A stretch of DNA of 64,000 nt from Stomoxys calcitrans (taxonomy: Eukaryota > Arthropoda > Insecta > Diptera > Muscidae). Below, piece by piece: positions 54,011 to 64,000 of the stretch (positions are counted from its first letter, which is position 1; each line of letters opens with the position of its first letter). The notes under the pieces were generated by a model. It was not told the origin of the DNA and did not search any database. It was given only the letters and a program-made list of their open reading frames with translations. The stretch covers positions 73,412,707-73,476,706 of the forward strand of contig NC_081552.1 in the NCBI RefSeq assembly GCF_963082655.1. The letters are read 5' to 3'. A program made the translations under genes and the position numbers.

Positions 54011-56003
54011 ATCAGGATGATCATACATACCATCATGATATATAACGTGTACATTGCAAGATGTTTCTGCACTGCGTCCAAAAACGATCAAATTATTATA
54101 TCTCGCCTTCTTGAGTTGCAGGCCATAAAAGTAAATGAACTCGCCATTTCAAAGAGTAACATAAATTGAAAGTACTTGCGAAAACTGGCATAAGAGTATC
54201 TCAATATGGCCATAGGATAAATGGCTATCGATCAAACGTTATCTTCTTTATGGTTTTAATTAACAATGGTTTAGTCTGGTGTTCTTTCGTCTCTTCATGC
54301 TGGTGTCTGACAAACATACGCCCCTACAACTTAGAGAGCAGCAATTTTAAGTGTCATGTTGTTCTTTTAATTTTTGCTTTCAGCAAAACTTTATGTGTGG
54401 GCCTCAAAGTCAGACCATGCAGAGGTACTTCAAAGCCAGCTACGGCTTTAGTTTTAAAATTCAACGAATGCCAGCTAAAGAACTAAGCAAAATGAAAATA
54501 ATGAGATGTTGTTAATCTTGCCACACAGCGCAATTTCGAAATCAATTATTTAACTTTAATTAAAACGAAAGAAATACGATACTGCTCTCATCACATTTCT
54601 GGGGGGAACCCTCATGTGCTCCATTTCTACTCTACCATTCATCCTGTCTCCCAGCGAAGGCATAATGAAGGCAAATACTACTCAAAGATTAACATCTTCC
54701 CATTGAGGCAGCTCAGCAACATTTTATCATGCTACTATGTTGGCGGCATTTGCTTGCATTGAGGTACTGAAGGATAAATAAATATCTGCAAATTTAGAGA
54801 TCTATATCAAGAGGCATATATATCGCTGCTGAGGCTGCAGATAAAATAAGCGGCTTGCCTTAGGAATTTCATACAGTCACAGGTAGGTAGCTGGATAGAT
54901 AATTGCAGGATGCCCAACAAGCAACGAGAGTGTCAATGGCAATGGTCAAGTTAAAACTAAAAACGACAGACAGTAGGAGACAGCCATCAGTTAGGAACAC
55001 AAACGGAAAACAGCAAAACTGATTTCAAACCAGCAGAAAAACGCATTGCGAACCCAGAATAGAAACAAAGAAGAAACATCCTTGTGATTGCTAGAGAAAT
55101 GCCATAAATTGCCATTGTATTGAAACTGAGTACAAAGATGCTGCTGCTATTACTGTTGAAAGTTGTCGTTCAAGTTATTTTTCTTATTCCTGGACATGAC
55201 CACAGAAAAGCAGGGGCGGAGATAAAAAGTCGTAGGGGGATAAATATTTGTATAAAATGTCAAATAATGACATGCTTAAAGATTTATAAAAGATTCATGC
55301 AAGCAAATTTGCACAAGCCAATTCACTGTCAGTTAGAGACTACCGACATGGGTAAACACATCTTTTGTTCGATGATCTATTTACGTATGAAATGTGTAAA
55401 CTACCTACAGAGAAGAAAAGTTTAATTACTGCAGGATGAGCTGGACTAGTACGAGGCCGATATTACCGCCATAGTACCTTTTTACAGGTATTGTAATAAT
55501 CTTTCCATCCGCATCTGTTCTCCAGTGTAGCGGATCCACAGACATGACAGCTGCAGTGGTGCCATCAGGCAATATCTTGTTGAGACCTTGTGCGGCTGGG
55601 CCAAGCATTAGTAGACGGCATTAGACCATCTGGTCTGCAGTGGCTTCTGATAAATTCCCCTAATTCGGATGTTAAGGACAAAATTGATTTCATATCATCT
55701 TTGCTTGGCTGCGATTTGTGCAGGCAATCGGCCTTATCTGCAAAAACCCATGCGCCCTTCATAGAAAAGGGATCATAACAGGCGCATAGCTCTCAAACTT
55801 GGTGGGACTAGTGTTTCTCCAAAAACGAGAGACATATTTTTTATAAGTTTCTGGGCATAGTAGCTGGCCATGCTATGTCAAACGGCAACGGCAACAGCAC
55901 AGCGTCATTCCATTCTGAAAACAGATAAGGCGACCAATAGTATGGCGGTTTAAAGGCTCTAAACTTATGTGGCAAAAGATAGCTAATTGACTGCAGTTTA
56001 TAA
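54011..56003. other. Unassigned sequence
   Basis: No repeat family recognised. Overlapping minus-strand frames at 55426-55762 (for example DADGKIITIPVKRYYGGNIG) look protein-like but match nothing I know. They need a frameshift to join, so a decayed coding sequence is possible but unproven. Confidence 0.35.
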
Positions 56004-56866
56004 TAGAAACAAGTAAAAGCGTGCTATAGCGACATCAAGTTATTGTCTGATTCCGACCATAATTAAATTATACAATATATTGGAGATCTGTGTAAAACTT
56101 CAGCTAATTCGAATTAGAATTGCGCCCTTTGGGGGCTCAAGAGTAAAATAGAGCGATCGGTTTATAGGAAAGCTGTATCAGGCTGTAGACCGATTCATAC
56201 CATAATAAACACGTATGTCGATGGTCATGAGGGGATCCGGCGGACAAAATTTCAGACAAAGCGGATAATAATTACGACCTCTAGAGGCTCAAGATCCCAG
56301 ATCGGTTTATATGACAGCTGTATCAGGTTATAGATTAATTTGAACCATTTTTGGCACAGTTGTGGGAAATTATGACAAAATACACACCATGCACAATTTC
56401 AGCCAAATCGGATATGAATTGCACGCTCTAGAGGTTCAAGAAATCGAGATTCCAGATCGGTTTATATGACAGCTATATCAGGTTATAGACCGATTTGGAG
56501 CATACTTAGCACAGTATAACAAATAACAAAACACCTCATGCAAAATTTCAGGCAAATCGGGTAAGAATTGCGCCCTCTAGTGGCTCAAAAAGTCAAGATC
56601 CAAGATCGGTTTATATGGCAGCTACATCAAAACATGGATCGACCTGCACTAATAAGAAGTTTTTGTGCAAAATTTCATGCGGCTAGCATTATTCCTTCGA
56701 AAGTTGGTGTGCTTTCGACAGACAGACGGACATGGCTAGATCGACATAAAATGTCATGACGATCAAGAATATATACACTTTATGGGGTCTAAGACGCATA
56801 TTTCGAGGTGTTGCAAACAGAATGACGAAATAAGTATACCCCCATCTTATGGTGGAGGGAATAAAA
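56004..56866 (-). mobile_element. INE-1-like Helitron, HelA, 3' hairpin deleted
   Basis: The outermost 3' sequence AACAAGTAAAAGCGTGCTA is kept but joins directly to TAGCGACATCAAG, skipping the hairpin and the TATACCCTCCACC block. About five core units, GACAGACAGACGGAC only, ATATACACTTTATGGGGTCT, TATACCCCCATCTTATGGTG, GAGGGAATAAAAA. Both extreme ends are present. Confidence 0.88.
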
Positions 56867-57039
56867 AGAAGAATGCTGCTGCTGACAGGACTTTCTTCAG
56901 ATAGCGATGATACAGGTAGATATCGGGGCCTTTTTAAACTTATGTCTTTCGTTGCTGGATGCTTAAGGAAACTCGTCATCAAACGAATCTTTTGAGGATG
57001 AACTACTGCCGGATATAGACAGTAGTGAAAAATCTAAAC

Positions 57040-57312
57040 CCTGACCTGGAACGCTGAACTCTTGAGTTCAAGTCCTAATGGAAGCATCAAAAAATGTTTA
57101 TCGCTGTGTACCCCCTCACTAATGCTGGCAGCGTTTGTGAGATATTCAGCCCTATAAAACTTCTCTACTGAGTAGTGTCGCTCTGTGGCAAATATTTCGG
57201 ACTTGGCAACAACAAGTATGTTAATGATTATTGAGCTTAAACCTTGAAAAGGACATCATATGATAGAAGTATCCCTTCAGTACCTTAATCGAATGGTCAT
57301 GGTCAAATTTGG
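57040..57312 (+). mobile_element. SINE1, old diverged copy
   Basis: The head is partly kept (GGAACGCTGAACTCTTGAGTTC, B box GAGTTCAAGTCC). The body is recognisable in TCACTAATGCTGGCAGCGTT and ATTGAGCTTAAACCTTGAA. No A box, no target duplication. Confidence 0.65.
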
Positions 57313-57714
57313 ATTCGACCAGTAGTCGTTTTTGCAGGGAAATCTTCACCATTGTAAAGTTGCTTCGATAGCTCAAATCGCCTTTATGATGGCAGATAGA
57401 ATGGACATAATGACTGTATTCTTGATTTATCATTCAAAGATGTTGCGTTCAAACCTAAGTCTGTTGGAAGAAGGGGCTTAAAAGCACTTGAAACTGGTTG
57501 TAGTGCATGTCCTTTAGTTCTGATAAAGAGGAAGCTATTTCCCTTTGGCAGCACAGGAAATGCACACAGAAGATGTTTTGAAGCTCATTTGCTATCCTCA
57601 AAGCTTCTTCAAAAATTGTTACAACTTGAATGTTTTTTTTTTCTTTTCTTCAGTGACCTTTTTTGAAGGATGCGATAAGTGTGACCTCTGATAGAGTCAA
57701 CTGCGGTCATGCAG
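57313..57714. other. Unassigned spacer
   Basis: Nothing recognised. Confidence 0.45.
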
Positions 57715-58032
57715 CCGATTTGCTCAAGAAGTCAAATCAGGAGATCGGTTTATATGGAAGCTATATCTAAATCTGAACCGATATAGCCCATTTCCAATCC
57801 CCAACGACCTACATTAATATTAAGTATCTGTGCAAAATTACAAGTGGCTATCTTTGCTCGTTCAACCGCTAACGTGATTTCGACATACGAACGGACGGAC
57901 GGAAGGACATGACTAGATGTCGAGACGATCAAGAATATATATACTTTATGGGGTCTTATATGAATATTTCAAGGTGTTGCAAACGGAATGACTGGATAAG
58001 TATACAGCCATCCTATGGTGGTGGGTATGAAA
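57715..58032 (-). mobile_element. INE-1-like Helitron, HelC 5' part
   Basis: Part of one core unit (GGAGATCGGTTTATATGGAA), the unit-to-array linker (CCCAACGACCTACATTAATA), a (GTCY)n scrap (GAACGGACGGACGGAAGGAC, 57890-57909), TATATATACTTTATGGGGTC, 5' end CATCCTATGGTGGTGGGTAT. Confidence 0.85.
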
Positions 58033-58264
58033 ACGTTTGGGCCTTTTTTACGACAAACAAAATACTTTTATCACAAAGTTTTTCTTTCATTGTAACAAGT
58101 AACGTTTCTCTTTGACATATCAAAAATTACCCATAAACTTAGCATTATGGAACGCCACTAATTTTGTTTATGGTAAATCCATTAGCGGCTTCGCCTACGG
58201 TAAAAGGACCTTTTTTGTTGTAAAACCAAATGATTTTTAATTGCAAAAGTGCAGCCCTAAACAA

Positions 58265-58828
58265 ACAATGATTATTCTCTGGTATCTCTCCTACTAGAAA
58301 TAAAGAGTGAGTACTTTAGCGTATAAACCAATGGTTGGCAAAAAAACAGTCAGTCAGGTCCGAAAAATGACAAATGACAAAAATCATAAGAGCAGCACAT
58401 AAATAGCAACCAGGTACAAAAAAAAACGCAACAAGATTTCCTAAGACGCATACATTGTTTGGTAAGATTTACGCGATAAAGAAATATCCATGACAAGGTA
58501 GGTATTTAAATGTGCGAAAACAACAACTCTCTTAAGTATTTTTTTGTTTTAGTTATAGCATAACGAATACGGCAGATCACAATACAAAACCATAATGGAG
58601 TTGTGGGAAAATGGATGACTTTTAATATAATTGTGTATCATAACATCGACATTAATCCAAATAAACTGTAAAAGAGTTTGAGTTACCAAATGATATGTGC
58701 TTATAATTGGTGAAATATTGAGTTTGATACAACATTAAATTGAACATTCTTATCTATAAGCACAAGAAAGAACGGTATTGTCAAGGGAAAAACTTTATTT
58801 TTCTTACAAACTCTTGCAAGAATTTATC
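58265..58828 (+). repeat. Unclassified repeat X, copy 3, left part
   Basis: Collinear with copy 1 in X orientation (CTCCTACTAGAAATAAAG, GCGTATAAACCAATGGTTGG, CAACCAGGTACAAAAAAAAA, TTATAGCATAACGAATACGG, TTGTGTATCATAACATCGAC, CTTGCAAGAATTTATCG). It is interrupted by a HelA and resumes at 60297. Confidence 0.8.
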
Positions 58829-60296
58829 GAAAAACAAGTAAAAGTGTGCTAAGTTCGGCCTGGCCGAAGCTTATATACCCTCGACCATGGATCGCATTTG
58901 TCGAGTTCTATTCCCGGCATCTTTTCTTAGGCAAAACAAGATATAAGAAAATATTTGCTCTGCCATTAGCGCGATATCAAGATATGGTCCGGTTTGGACC
59001 ACAATTAAATTATATGTTGGAGACCTGTGTAAAATGTCAGCCAATTCGAATAAGAATTGCACCCTTTGGGGGCTCAAGAAGTAAAATAGAGAGATCGATT
59101 TATATGGGAGCTGTATCGGGCTATAGACCGATTCAGACCATAATAAACACGTATGCTTATGGTCATGAGAGGATCCGTGGTACAAAATTTCGGGCAAATC
59201 GGATAATAATTGCGACCTCTAGAGGCTCAAGAATTGAAGATCCCAGATCGGTTTATATGGCAGCTATATCGGGTTATGAACCGATTTGAACCTTATTTGA
59301 CACAGTTGTTGAAAAAAAGAATAAAATACGCCATGCAAAATTTCAGCCAAATCGGATAGGAATTGCGCCCTCTAGAAGCTCAAGAAATCAAGTCCCTAGA
59401 CCTGTTTATATGACAGGTATATCGGGCTATGAACCGATTTGAACCTTATTTGACACAGTTGTTGAAAGAAAGAATAAAATACGTCTTGAAAAATTTCAGC
59501 CAAATCGGATAGGAATTGCGCCCTCTAGAAGCTCAAGAAATCAAGTCCCTAGATCTCTTTATATGACAGCTATATCAGGTTATGAACCGATTTGAACCAT
59601 ACTTGACACAGTTATTGGATATCATAACAAAACACGTCGCGCAAAATTTCATTGCAATCGGATAAGATTTGCGCACTCTAGGGGCTTAAGAAGTCAAGAC
59701 CCAAGATCGGTTTATATGACAGCTATATCAGGTTATTAACCGATTTGAACCATACTTGACACAGTTATTGGATATCATAACAAAACACGTCGTGCAAAAT
59801 TTCATTGCAATCGGATAAGAATTGCGCACTCTAGGGGCTCAAGAAGTTAAGACCCAAGATCGGTTTATATCGCAGCTATATCAGGTTATGGACCGATTTG
59901 AACTATACTTGCCACAATTGTTGGCAAAACACGTCGTGCAAAATTTCATTCCAATCGGATAAGAATTGCGCACTCTAGAGGTTCAAGAAGTCAAGGCCCA
60001 AGATCGGTTTATGTGGCAGCTATATCGAAACATGGACCGATATGGCCCATTTACAATACCAATACCGACCTACACAAATAAGAAGTATTTTTGCAAAATT
60101 TCAAGCGGCTAGCTTTACTCCTTCGGAAGTTAGCGTGCTCTCGACAGACGGACGGACATGGCTAGATCGACATAAAATGTCGCGACGATCAAGAATATAT
60201 ATACTTTATTGGGTCTCAGACGAATATTTCGAGTAGTTACAAACAGAATGACGAAATTAGTATACCCCCCATCCTACGGTGGAGGGTGTAAAAAAC
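58829..60296 (-). mobile_element. INE-1-like Helitron, HelA, inserted in repeat X
   Basis: 3' end at left: AACAAGTAAAAGTGTGCTAA, TTCGGCCTGGCCGAA, TATACCCTCGACCATGG. At least six core units, two of them near-duplicates (CTCAAGAAATCAAGTCCCTA twice), a minimal (GTCY)n (60145-60158), TATATATACTTTATTGGGTC, GTATACCCCCCATCCTACGG, TGGAGGGTGTA. It is flanked by AAAAAC on both sides. A 147-codon pseudo-ORF (58846-59289) is repeat translation. Confidence 0.92.
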
Positions 60297-60392
60297 ATGT
60301 ACTATTATGGTAAACAAAGTTCAAAATTTTTTTGCAAAGAAGTTTACTTGGCTAAAATTTACTTTGTGTGAAACGAATTATTTTTTTTTGCG
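60297..60392 (+). repeat. Unclassified repeat X, copy 3, right part
   Basis: CATGTACTATTATGGTAAAC, then AAGAAGTTTACTTGGCTAAA and TTTACTTTGTGTGAAACGAA, collinear with the end of X copy 1 (TGTACTGTTATCGTAAACC, GAAGTTTATTTGGCGAAAAT, TTTATGTCAAACGACA). It continues exactly where the left part stops. Confidence 0.8.
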
Positions 60393-61072
60393 TGCATGTA
60401 TATTTTGCGTGCATGTATATTATGCGTGTATATATACTTTTTCTGCTCATTCAATGATATCATTTAAAAGAGCCAAATTGCCAAGAATTTCGATGCTTCA
60501 TAAACCAATCTCTACTAAATATTCAACAATAAGGATGACAGGCTAATGGAAGAAAAACGTTTGCTTTGGTGTGTCGCATTTATTCTGCTTTTGGAATAGC
60601 ATGAGTTTTGTATGCCTGCATCACATAGGACGTAATCTTAGGAGTATATCTTCCTAATCTTGTCCGATATGGACAAAGCTTACAATTCTAGTGGTCATAC
60701 ATTATCATGGCCAGGCGATTCAAATGAGTCGAACCTTTTGATCGGCTAAACGATTGATGATGAAACACGTTTCTAGTTGTCGTTCTAGTGTTCGCTCAGA
60801 AGACATCATATATACTTTCTCTGACTTCTGGTTGTACTCATGTCCTATAAAGAGGTTAAAATTTTCCGTACCCTAGGTTGCGTCTTCAACGATCCGCGAA
60901 AGTTTATCTAGAATTTGTTCTGAGCCGTTCTCAATTTAACTTTGTATTTCCTGAAATCACCTTTGTAGTACTTTGGCTGATGAGCAGAGATGGTCCGTAA
61001 GACGATTTTTTAGGTTTTCGACAGTCAAATATATGTAAACGTCGATAACGTCATATACTTGTACAAAACGTA
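60393..61072. other. Unassigned sequence
   Basis: GCGTGCATGTATATT is repeated at 60399-60425. Nothing else recognised. Confidence 0.45.
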
Positions 61073-61890
61073 AAGGGTAATTTTTTAGCTTTTATCTTTT
61101 TGGCAACACTGGCTTAAACAGCTCACGCGCGTTTCGTGTTTTAAAACACATTCAGTTTGGTCTATCATTTAACCATGAATCGTCTTACAAATGAACAACA
61201 CTTGCAAATTTTTGAATTTTATTATCAAAATGCGTGCTCTGTTAAGAAAGTTCCATTCCATTTAAGGAAGAAGCTCATTTTTGTCTCAATGGGTATGTCA
61301 CAGAAAAGAGTCAAAGTTTGGTACGATTTATGGGCTGGTGGCATCATTGGACCGTACTTCTTCAAAGAAGGTGTGAATGATAACGTAACTGTGAATGGTG
61401 AGCGCTATCGTGAGACTATATCCAATTTGTTTTTTGCCCAAAATGCAAGAGCTTGACTTGCATGACATGTGGTTTCAACAAGACGCCACACAGCACACGT
61501 AACAATGAACATACTGGGAGTCGAGTTCGGGGAACATTTTATTACACGTTCGGAGCCGGTCAGTTCGCCGCCTAGATCGAGCGATTTATCACCTTTTTTG
61601 TGCGGCTATGTTAAAGCTCATGTCTACATAGACAAGCCCGCTTCAATTGACACATTGGAAGACAACATTGAAGCATTACTTGGTGAGATACCGGCCGAAA
61701 TGTTGGAAAAAGTATGTAAAAATTGGATTAATGCTGAGGCGCAGTCACGTTCAACATTTGCATGAAATAATCTTTAAACATTAAATTATATGGACAGTGC
61801 TATAGATTCACGAAAAGATTGCATGCATTTTTCTGACTTTTATATGTTTTTTTCGAAAAACTTTCCTACAGCTCTTAAAATATCACCCTT
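61073..61890 (+). mobile_element. Degenerate Tc1/mariner element with transposase pseudogene
   Basis: An 818-bp element between TA dinucleotides. Outer ends AAGGGTAATTTTTTAGCT and, on the right in reverse, AAGGGTGATATTTTAAGA form short imperfect terminal repeats. The transposase, 61175-61763, starts MNRLTNEQHLQIFEFYYQNA (HTH) but jumps to the catalytic domain after about 30 codons. WAGGIIGPYFFKEGVNDNV and VNGERYRETISNLFF follow. A frameshift near 61440 leads to DLHDMWFQQDATQHT (second catalytic Asp), then ITRSEPVSSPPRSSDLSP (third acidic position), VKAHVYIDKPASIDTLEDN and PAEMLEKVCKNW. The HTH-DDE linker and the first Asp motif (SDEAHFW) are deleted or garbled, so it is inactive. Its coding sequence is related to the 40.3-kb element. 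Confidence 0.9.
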
Positions 61891-61991
61891 TATAATAGTA
61901 GTAAACATCATAAACCTCGAAAAAAGCTTGCAACTGGTTTATTTTTGACATCATATCGTAGGTTGTGGCTGCTATAGAGCCTATATAAATA

Positions 61992-62190
61992 TTGGGTTGC
62001 CCAAAAAGTAATTGCGGATTTTTTAAAAGAAAGTAAATGCGTTTTTAATAAAACTCAGAATGAACTTTAATCAAATATACTTTTTTAACACTTTTTTCTA
62101 AAGCAAGCTAAAAGTAACAGCTGATAACTGACAGAAGAAAGAATGCAATTACTATATGAAAAATCCGCAATTACTTTTTGGGCAACCCAA
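61992..62190. mobile_element. 199-bp mariner-type MITE with 32-bp perfect TIRs
   Basis: The ends TTGGGTTGCCCAAAAAGTAA... at 61992-62023 and the reverse complement at 62159-62190 are identical over 32 bp; TA flanks both sides. Non-coding interior. The 101-bp gap to the 61.1-kb mariner holds nothing recognised. Confidence 0.93.
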
Positions 62191-62192
62191 TA

Positions 62193-64000
62193 CTTCAAAA
62201 TTTGATGATGAAAAGTTTTTGCTTTAAAACATTTTATGGCCAACGTTCATTGCGGAGCAGTTTGATTTCGTTAAGGATTTGAACTCACTCAATTTATGCA
62301 CCTTCCAACCTATGCACCAGTGTAGCTATAATCATAAAATCTCGAAAGTTCAAAATTGTAGTACGATTTTCTTATTACTTTTGAACTCGGCCAAAAACAT
62401 TTTTTTCCTAGGTTTACGACATATTCGTCGGAAATGTTTGTCACAGATGTCAGAGTTTTCGACAGGACATCTCTGCTGATTAAGGGTTCACTTTCATTTG
62501 GTTCAATTCATGTATGTTTCCATTTTTGTGGCTCAAAGAGCAACTTTTTAATTATTAGTTCAGGCTTCCTTTCAATCTCGTTAAGTTTAGATTATAGTCC
62601 CTTACTACAAAAGTTGTATCCCTACGCTCTTTTGCCAATGTTTTGTCCACTGCTTCTTTTTCTATTTGCCGTCTTTTAATATTGATCGCTTTTCCGTTTT
62701 GTTTTTAATATTTGCTTCATCATAAAGCCCTTTGGCATTCACATGGATCGTGAGTATTGATTCTATATGAAAGGGAGTAGTTAATTAAATGCCATGTTTG
62801 TTCCGTGTTTATTTTGTAAGACGGATATGGAATGATTTCCTTTTAGCCACATCGTTGATGCTAAACTGATTTTAATGCGTTGACATGGTAAGTGTCGCTA
62901 CAGGAATAACACAAGTGGTTGTTAAGGGCAGCAAAACAAAAATCGGATTTTAATGGGAGCAGACAGGACAAGTTTTCTTTGTTCTTTGCTCAAAGTGCAT
63001 TATGTGCAAGGACTTAGTTATGGATTGAATAAAGCAAACAAGTTTTTGTTCTCTTGATTTTCTAGGAATTCAAAGTCTTGTTGTGTGAGTAGGTTTTTTA
63101 TAATTGGCCCAGGAACATATTTGTAGGTATAACTCTGAAGAGTTGTAGCTATTACTGCTATGGTTGGTAGAATAGGGATTCTATTCAAACGGATATAAAG
63201 TATTTCTTTGACACTTCTCCTGGCAATAGGGAAGTAGGTGTAATGCCTTACAATAACAGGGGGGGGGGGGTGTTTTGACATTACACATACTCAAACGACG
63301 GACTCCGAAAACTATTATAAACATTTGATGCCTCAATAAGATGAGAAAAGTTCTGGTGTCCTACATCATTGCTCGGCAACATTTAGGACACAACGGTTTT
63401 AGTTGAGAATTTTGTAATCATCTTAAATGCCAACAATTTGAGTTGCTTTTTTGGTGAGGCCCATTTTGCAGCTTGAAGATTATATAAAAACTTTTATCAA
63501 TTCAAGATCTCTATATTACTGAAAATTTTATATTCCTGTCACATATCAACATTTTCTGATTACAAATCTTATTTTACTTCATAAATATCTATGGTCTTAC
63601 AACAAATTCATGAACCGAGGTTTATATTAAATCCCCTCGTTTAGTTTATCTTCAATTCTATTGACAATGATTAAACGTTTCCGTTTCCAAAAAAGAAAAG
63701 GAAAACCGATAGAAAACTTCTTTTACACTCGTGATTTAGTCTCACACCTATGGACGGACTTACTACACACACACACACACACCACAGATTGTATTTTTTC
63801 ATCATAAACATTGGAGGAATCTAAATTAACTGTTGTGCCATGAACATGACCACAATTTCTCCAAAAACAGCACATATTCTTTTTGCGTTTGCAAAATCTT
63901 TAGTAGTGAAGGGGGATGGTTGATGGTGGCGGTAGTGTTAGCCTGCATTTCCACGATGGTCATGTTAGTGCTGCATGCTTGTATGAGAGTACAACAGCAT
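62193..64000. other. Unassigned AT-rich DNA with simple repeats
   Basis: A run of 12 G at 63259-63270 and an (AC)9 microsatellite at 63765-63782. Several 60-87 codon frames without recognised motifs. No transposon family identified. Confidence 0.45.

Noticed and set aside
55426..55778. Overlapping open frames as a host gene
   Set aside because: No recognised motif, frames on both strands, and a frameshift needed to join the minus-strand parts; insufficient support.
58846..59289. 147-codon open frame (also 134-codon frames at 16690 and 51751) as a conserved gene family
   Set aside because: They translate the HelA 3' block and 153-bp monomers, recur only inside Helitron copies, and stop at the same TGA in each unit.
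63018..63281. 87-codon minus-strand frame
   Set aside because: The Pro run comes from the 12-G tract and the rest has no recognisable motif.
1..64000. Autonomous Helitron Rep/helicase, bacterial-type operons or phage-like modules
   Set aside because: No reading frame of the required length or motif was found on either strand; all Helitron copies here are non-autonomous.

Overview
This is a host-gene-poor, repeat-dominated stretch of an insect nuclear genome. It is most likely a calyptrate fly, and a muscid such as Stomoxys, Haematobia or Musca is my best guess. The reasons are AT-rich intergenic DNA, dozens of INE-1/DINE-1-class (Helitron-derived) elements, decayed Jockey-superfamily retrotransposons, tRNA-derived SINEs and Tc1/mariner elements. 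Species assignment is inference. I see no convincing host protein-coding gene; one possible small secreted-peptide gene near 4.98-5.24 kb is the only candidate.

By my boundaries about two fifths of the window is INE-1-like Helitron DNA. I group the copies into four families by their ends. HelA has 5' TATACCCTCCACCAT and 3' hairpin TTCGGCCCGGCCGAA followed by ACTTGTTT. HelB has 5' TATACCCACCACC and 3' TTCGGCCCGGCCAAGCC. HelC has a CCTATGGTGGTGGGTATA end and a distinctive 3' block containing CAGAATCCATGGTGGT. HelD has 5' CCCTACACCACCACTGTGG and a 3' GTCGGC hairpin. For these elements '+' means the TATACCC end lies at the lower coordinate. Each carries a TA-rich run (GTATATATATTCTTGATC), a (GTCY)n microsatellite and a core of tandem monomers. 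The monomer length is 153 bp in HelA, HelB and HelC, and about 306 bp (2 x 153) in HelD. These are copies only; no Rep/helicase gene is present.

Layout. 0-1.3 kb: Jockey reverse-transcriptase pseudogene split by a HelC piece. 2.1-4.6 kb: HelA, then HelB. 4.6-7.3 kb: mostly unique DNA with the candidate peptide gene and a MITE-like repeat Y. 7.3-13 kb: HelB, HelA and HelC pieces, an RNase H remnant and an unclassified repeat X in two orientations. 13.6-18 kb: HelD, a HelC copy interrupted by a SINE, and a full HelA. 19-24.5 kb: mariner remnant, four SINE1 copies, a duplicated degenerate segment and HelD. 24.6-26.5 kb: HelA joined directly to HelB. 28.2-32.4 kb: HelA, RT/RNase H scraps, HelA, RNase H scrap, HelB. 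33.4-35.6 kb: a long minus-strand non-LTR pseudogene. 35.7-40 kb: HelA, HelC, HelA, HelD. 40.3-40.8 kb: a fold-back mariner. 42.2-46.9 kb: HelB, HelA and HelC. 47-51.5 kb: RT scraps, SINEs, HelA. 51.7-60.3 kb: four HelA copies and a HelC piece, one HelA nested in repeat X. 61-62.2 kb: a degenerate mariner and a 199-bp mariner MITE. 62.2-64 kb: nothing recognised.

Nested insertions give a relative chronology: HelC into Jockey; SINE1 into HelC (14-bp target duplication); HelA into repeat X. No operon-like or cooperating gene system is visible. The most notable structure is the strict 153-bp tandem architecture shared by several otherwise diverged Helitron families, which is the kind of element known to seed satellite DNA in flies.
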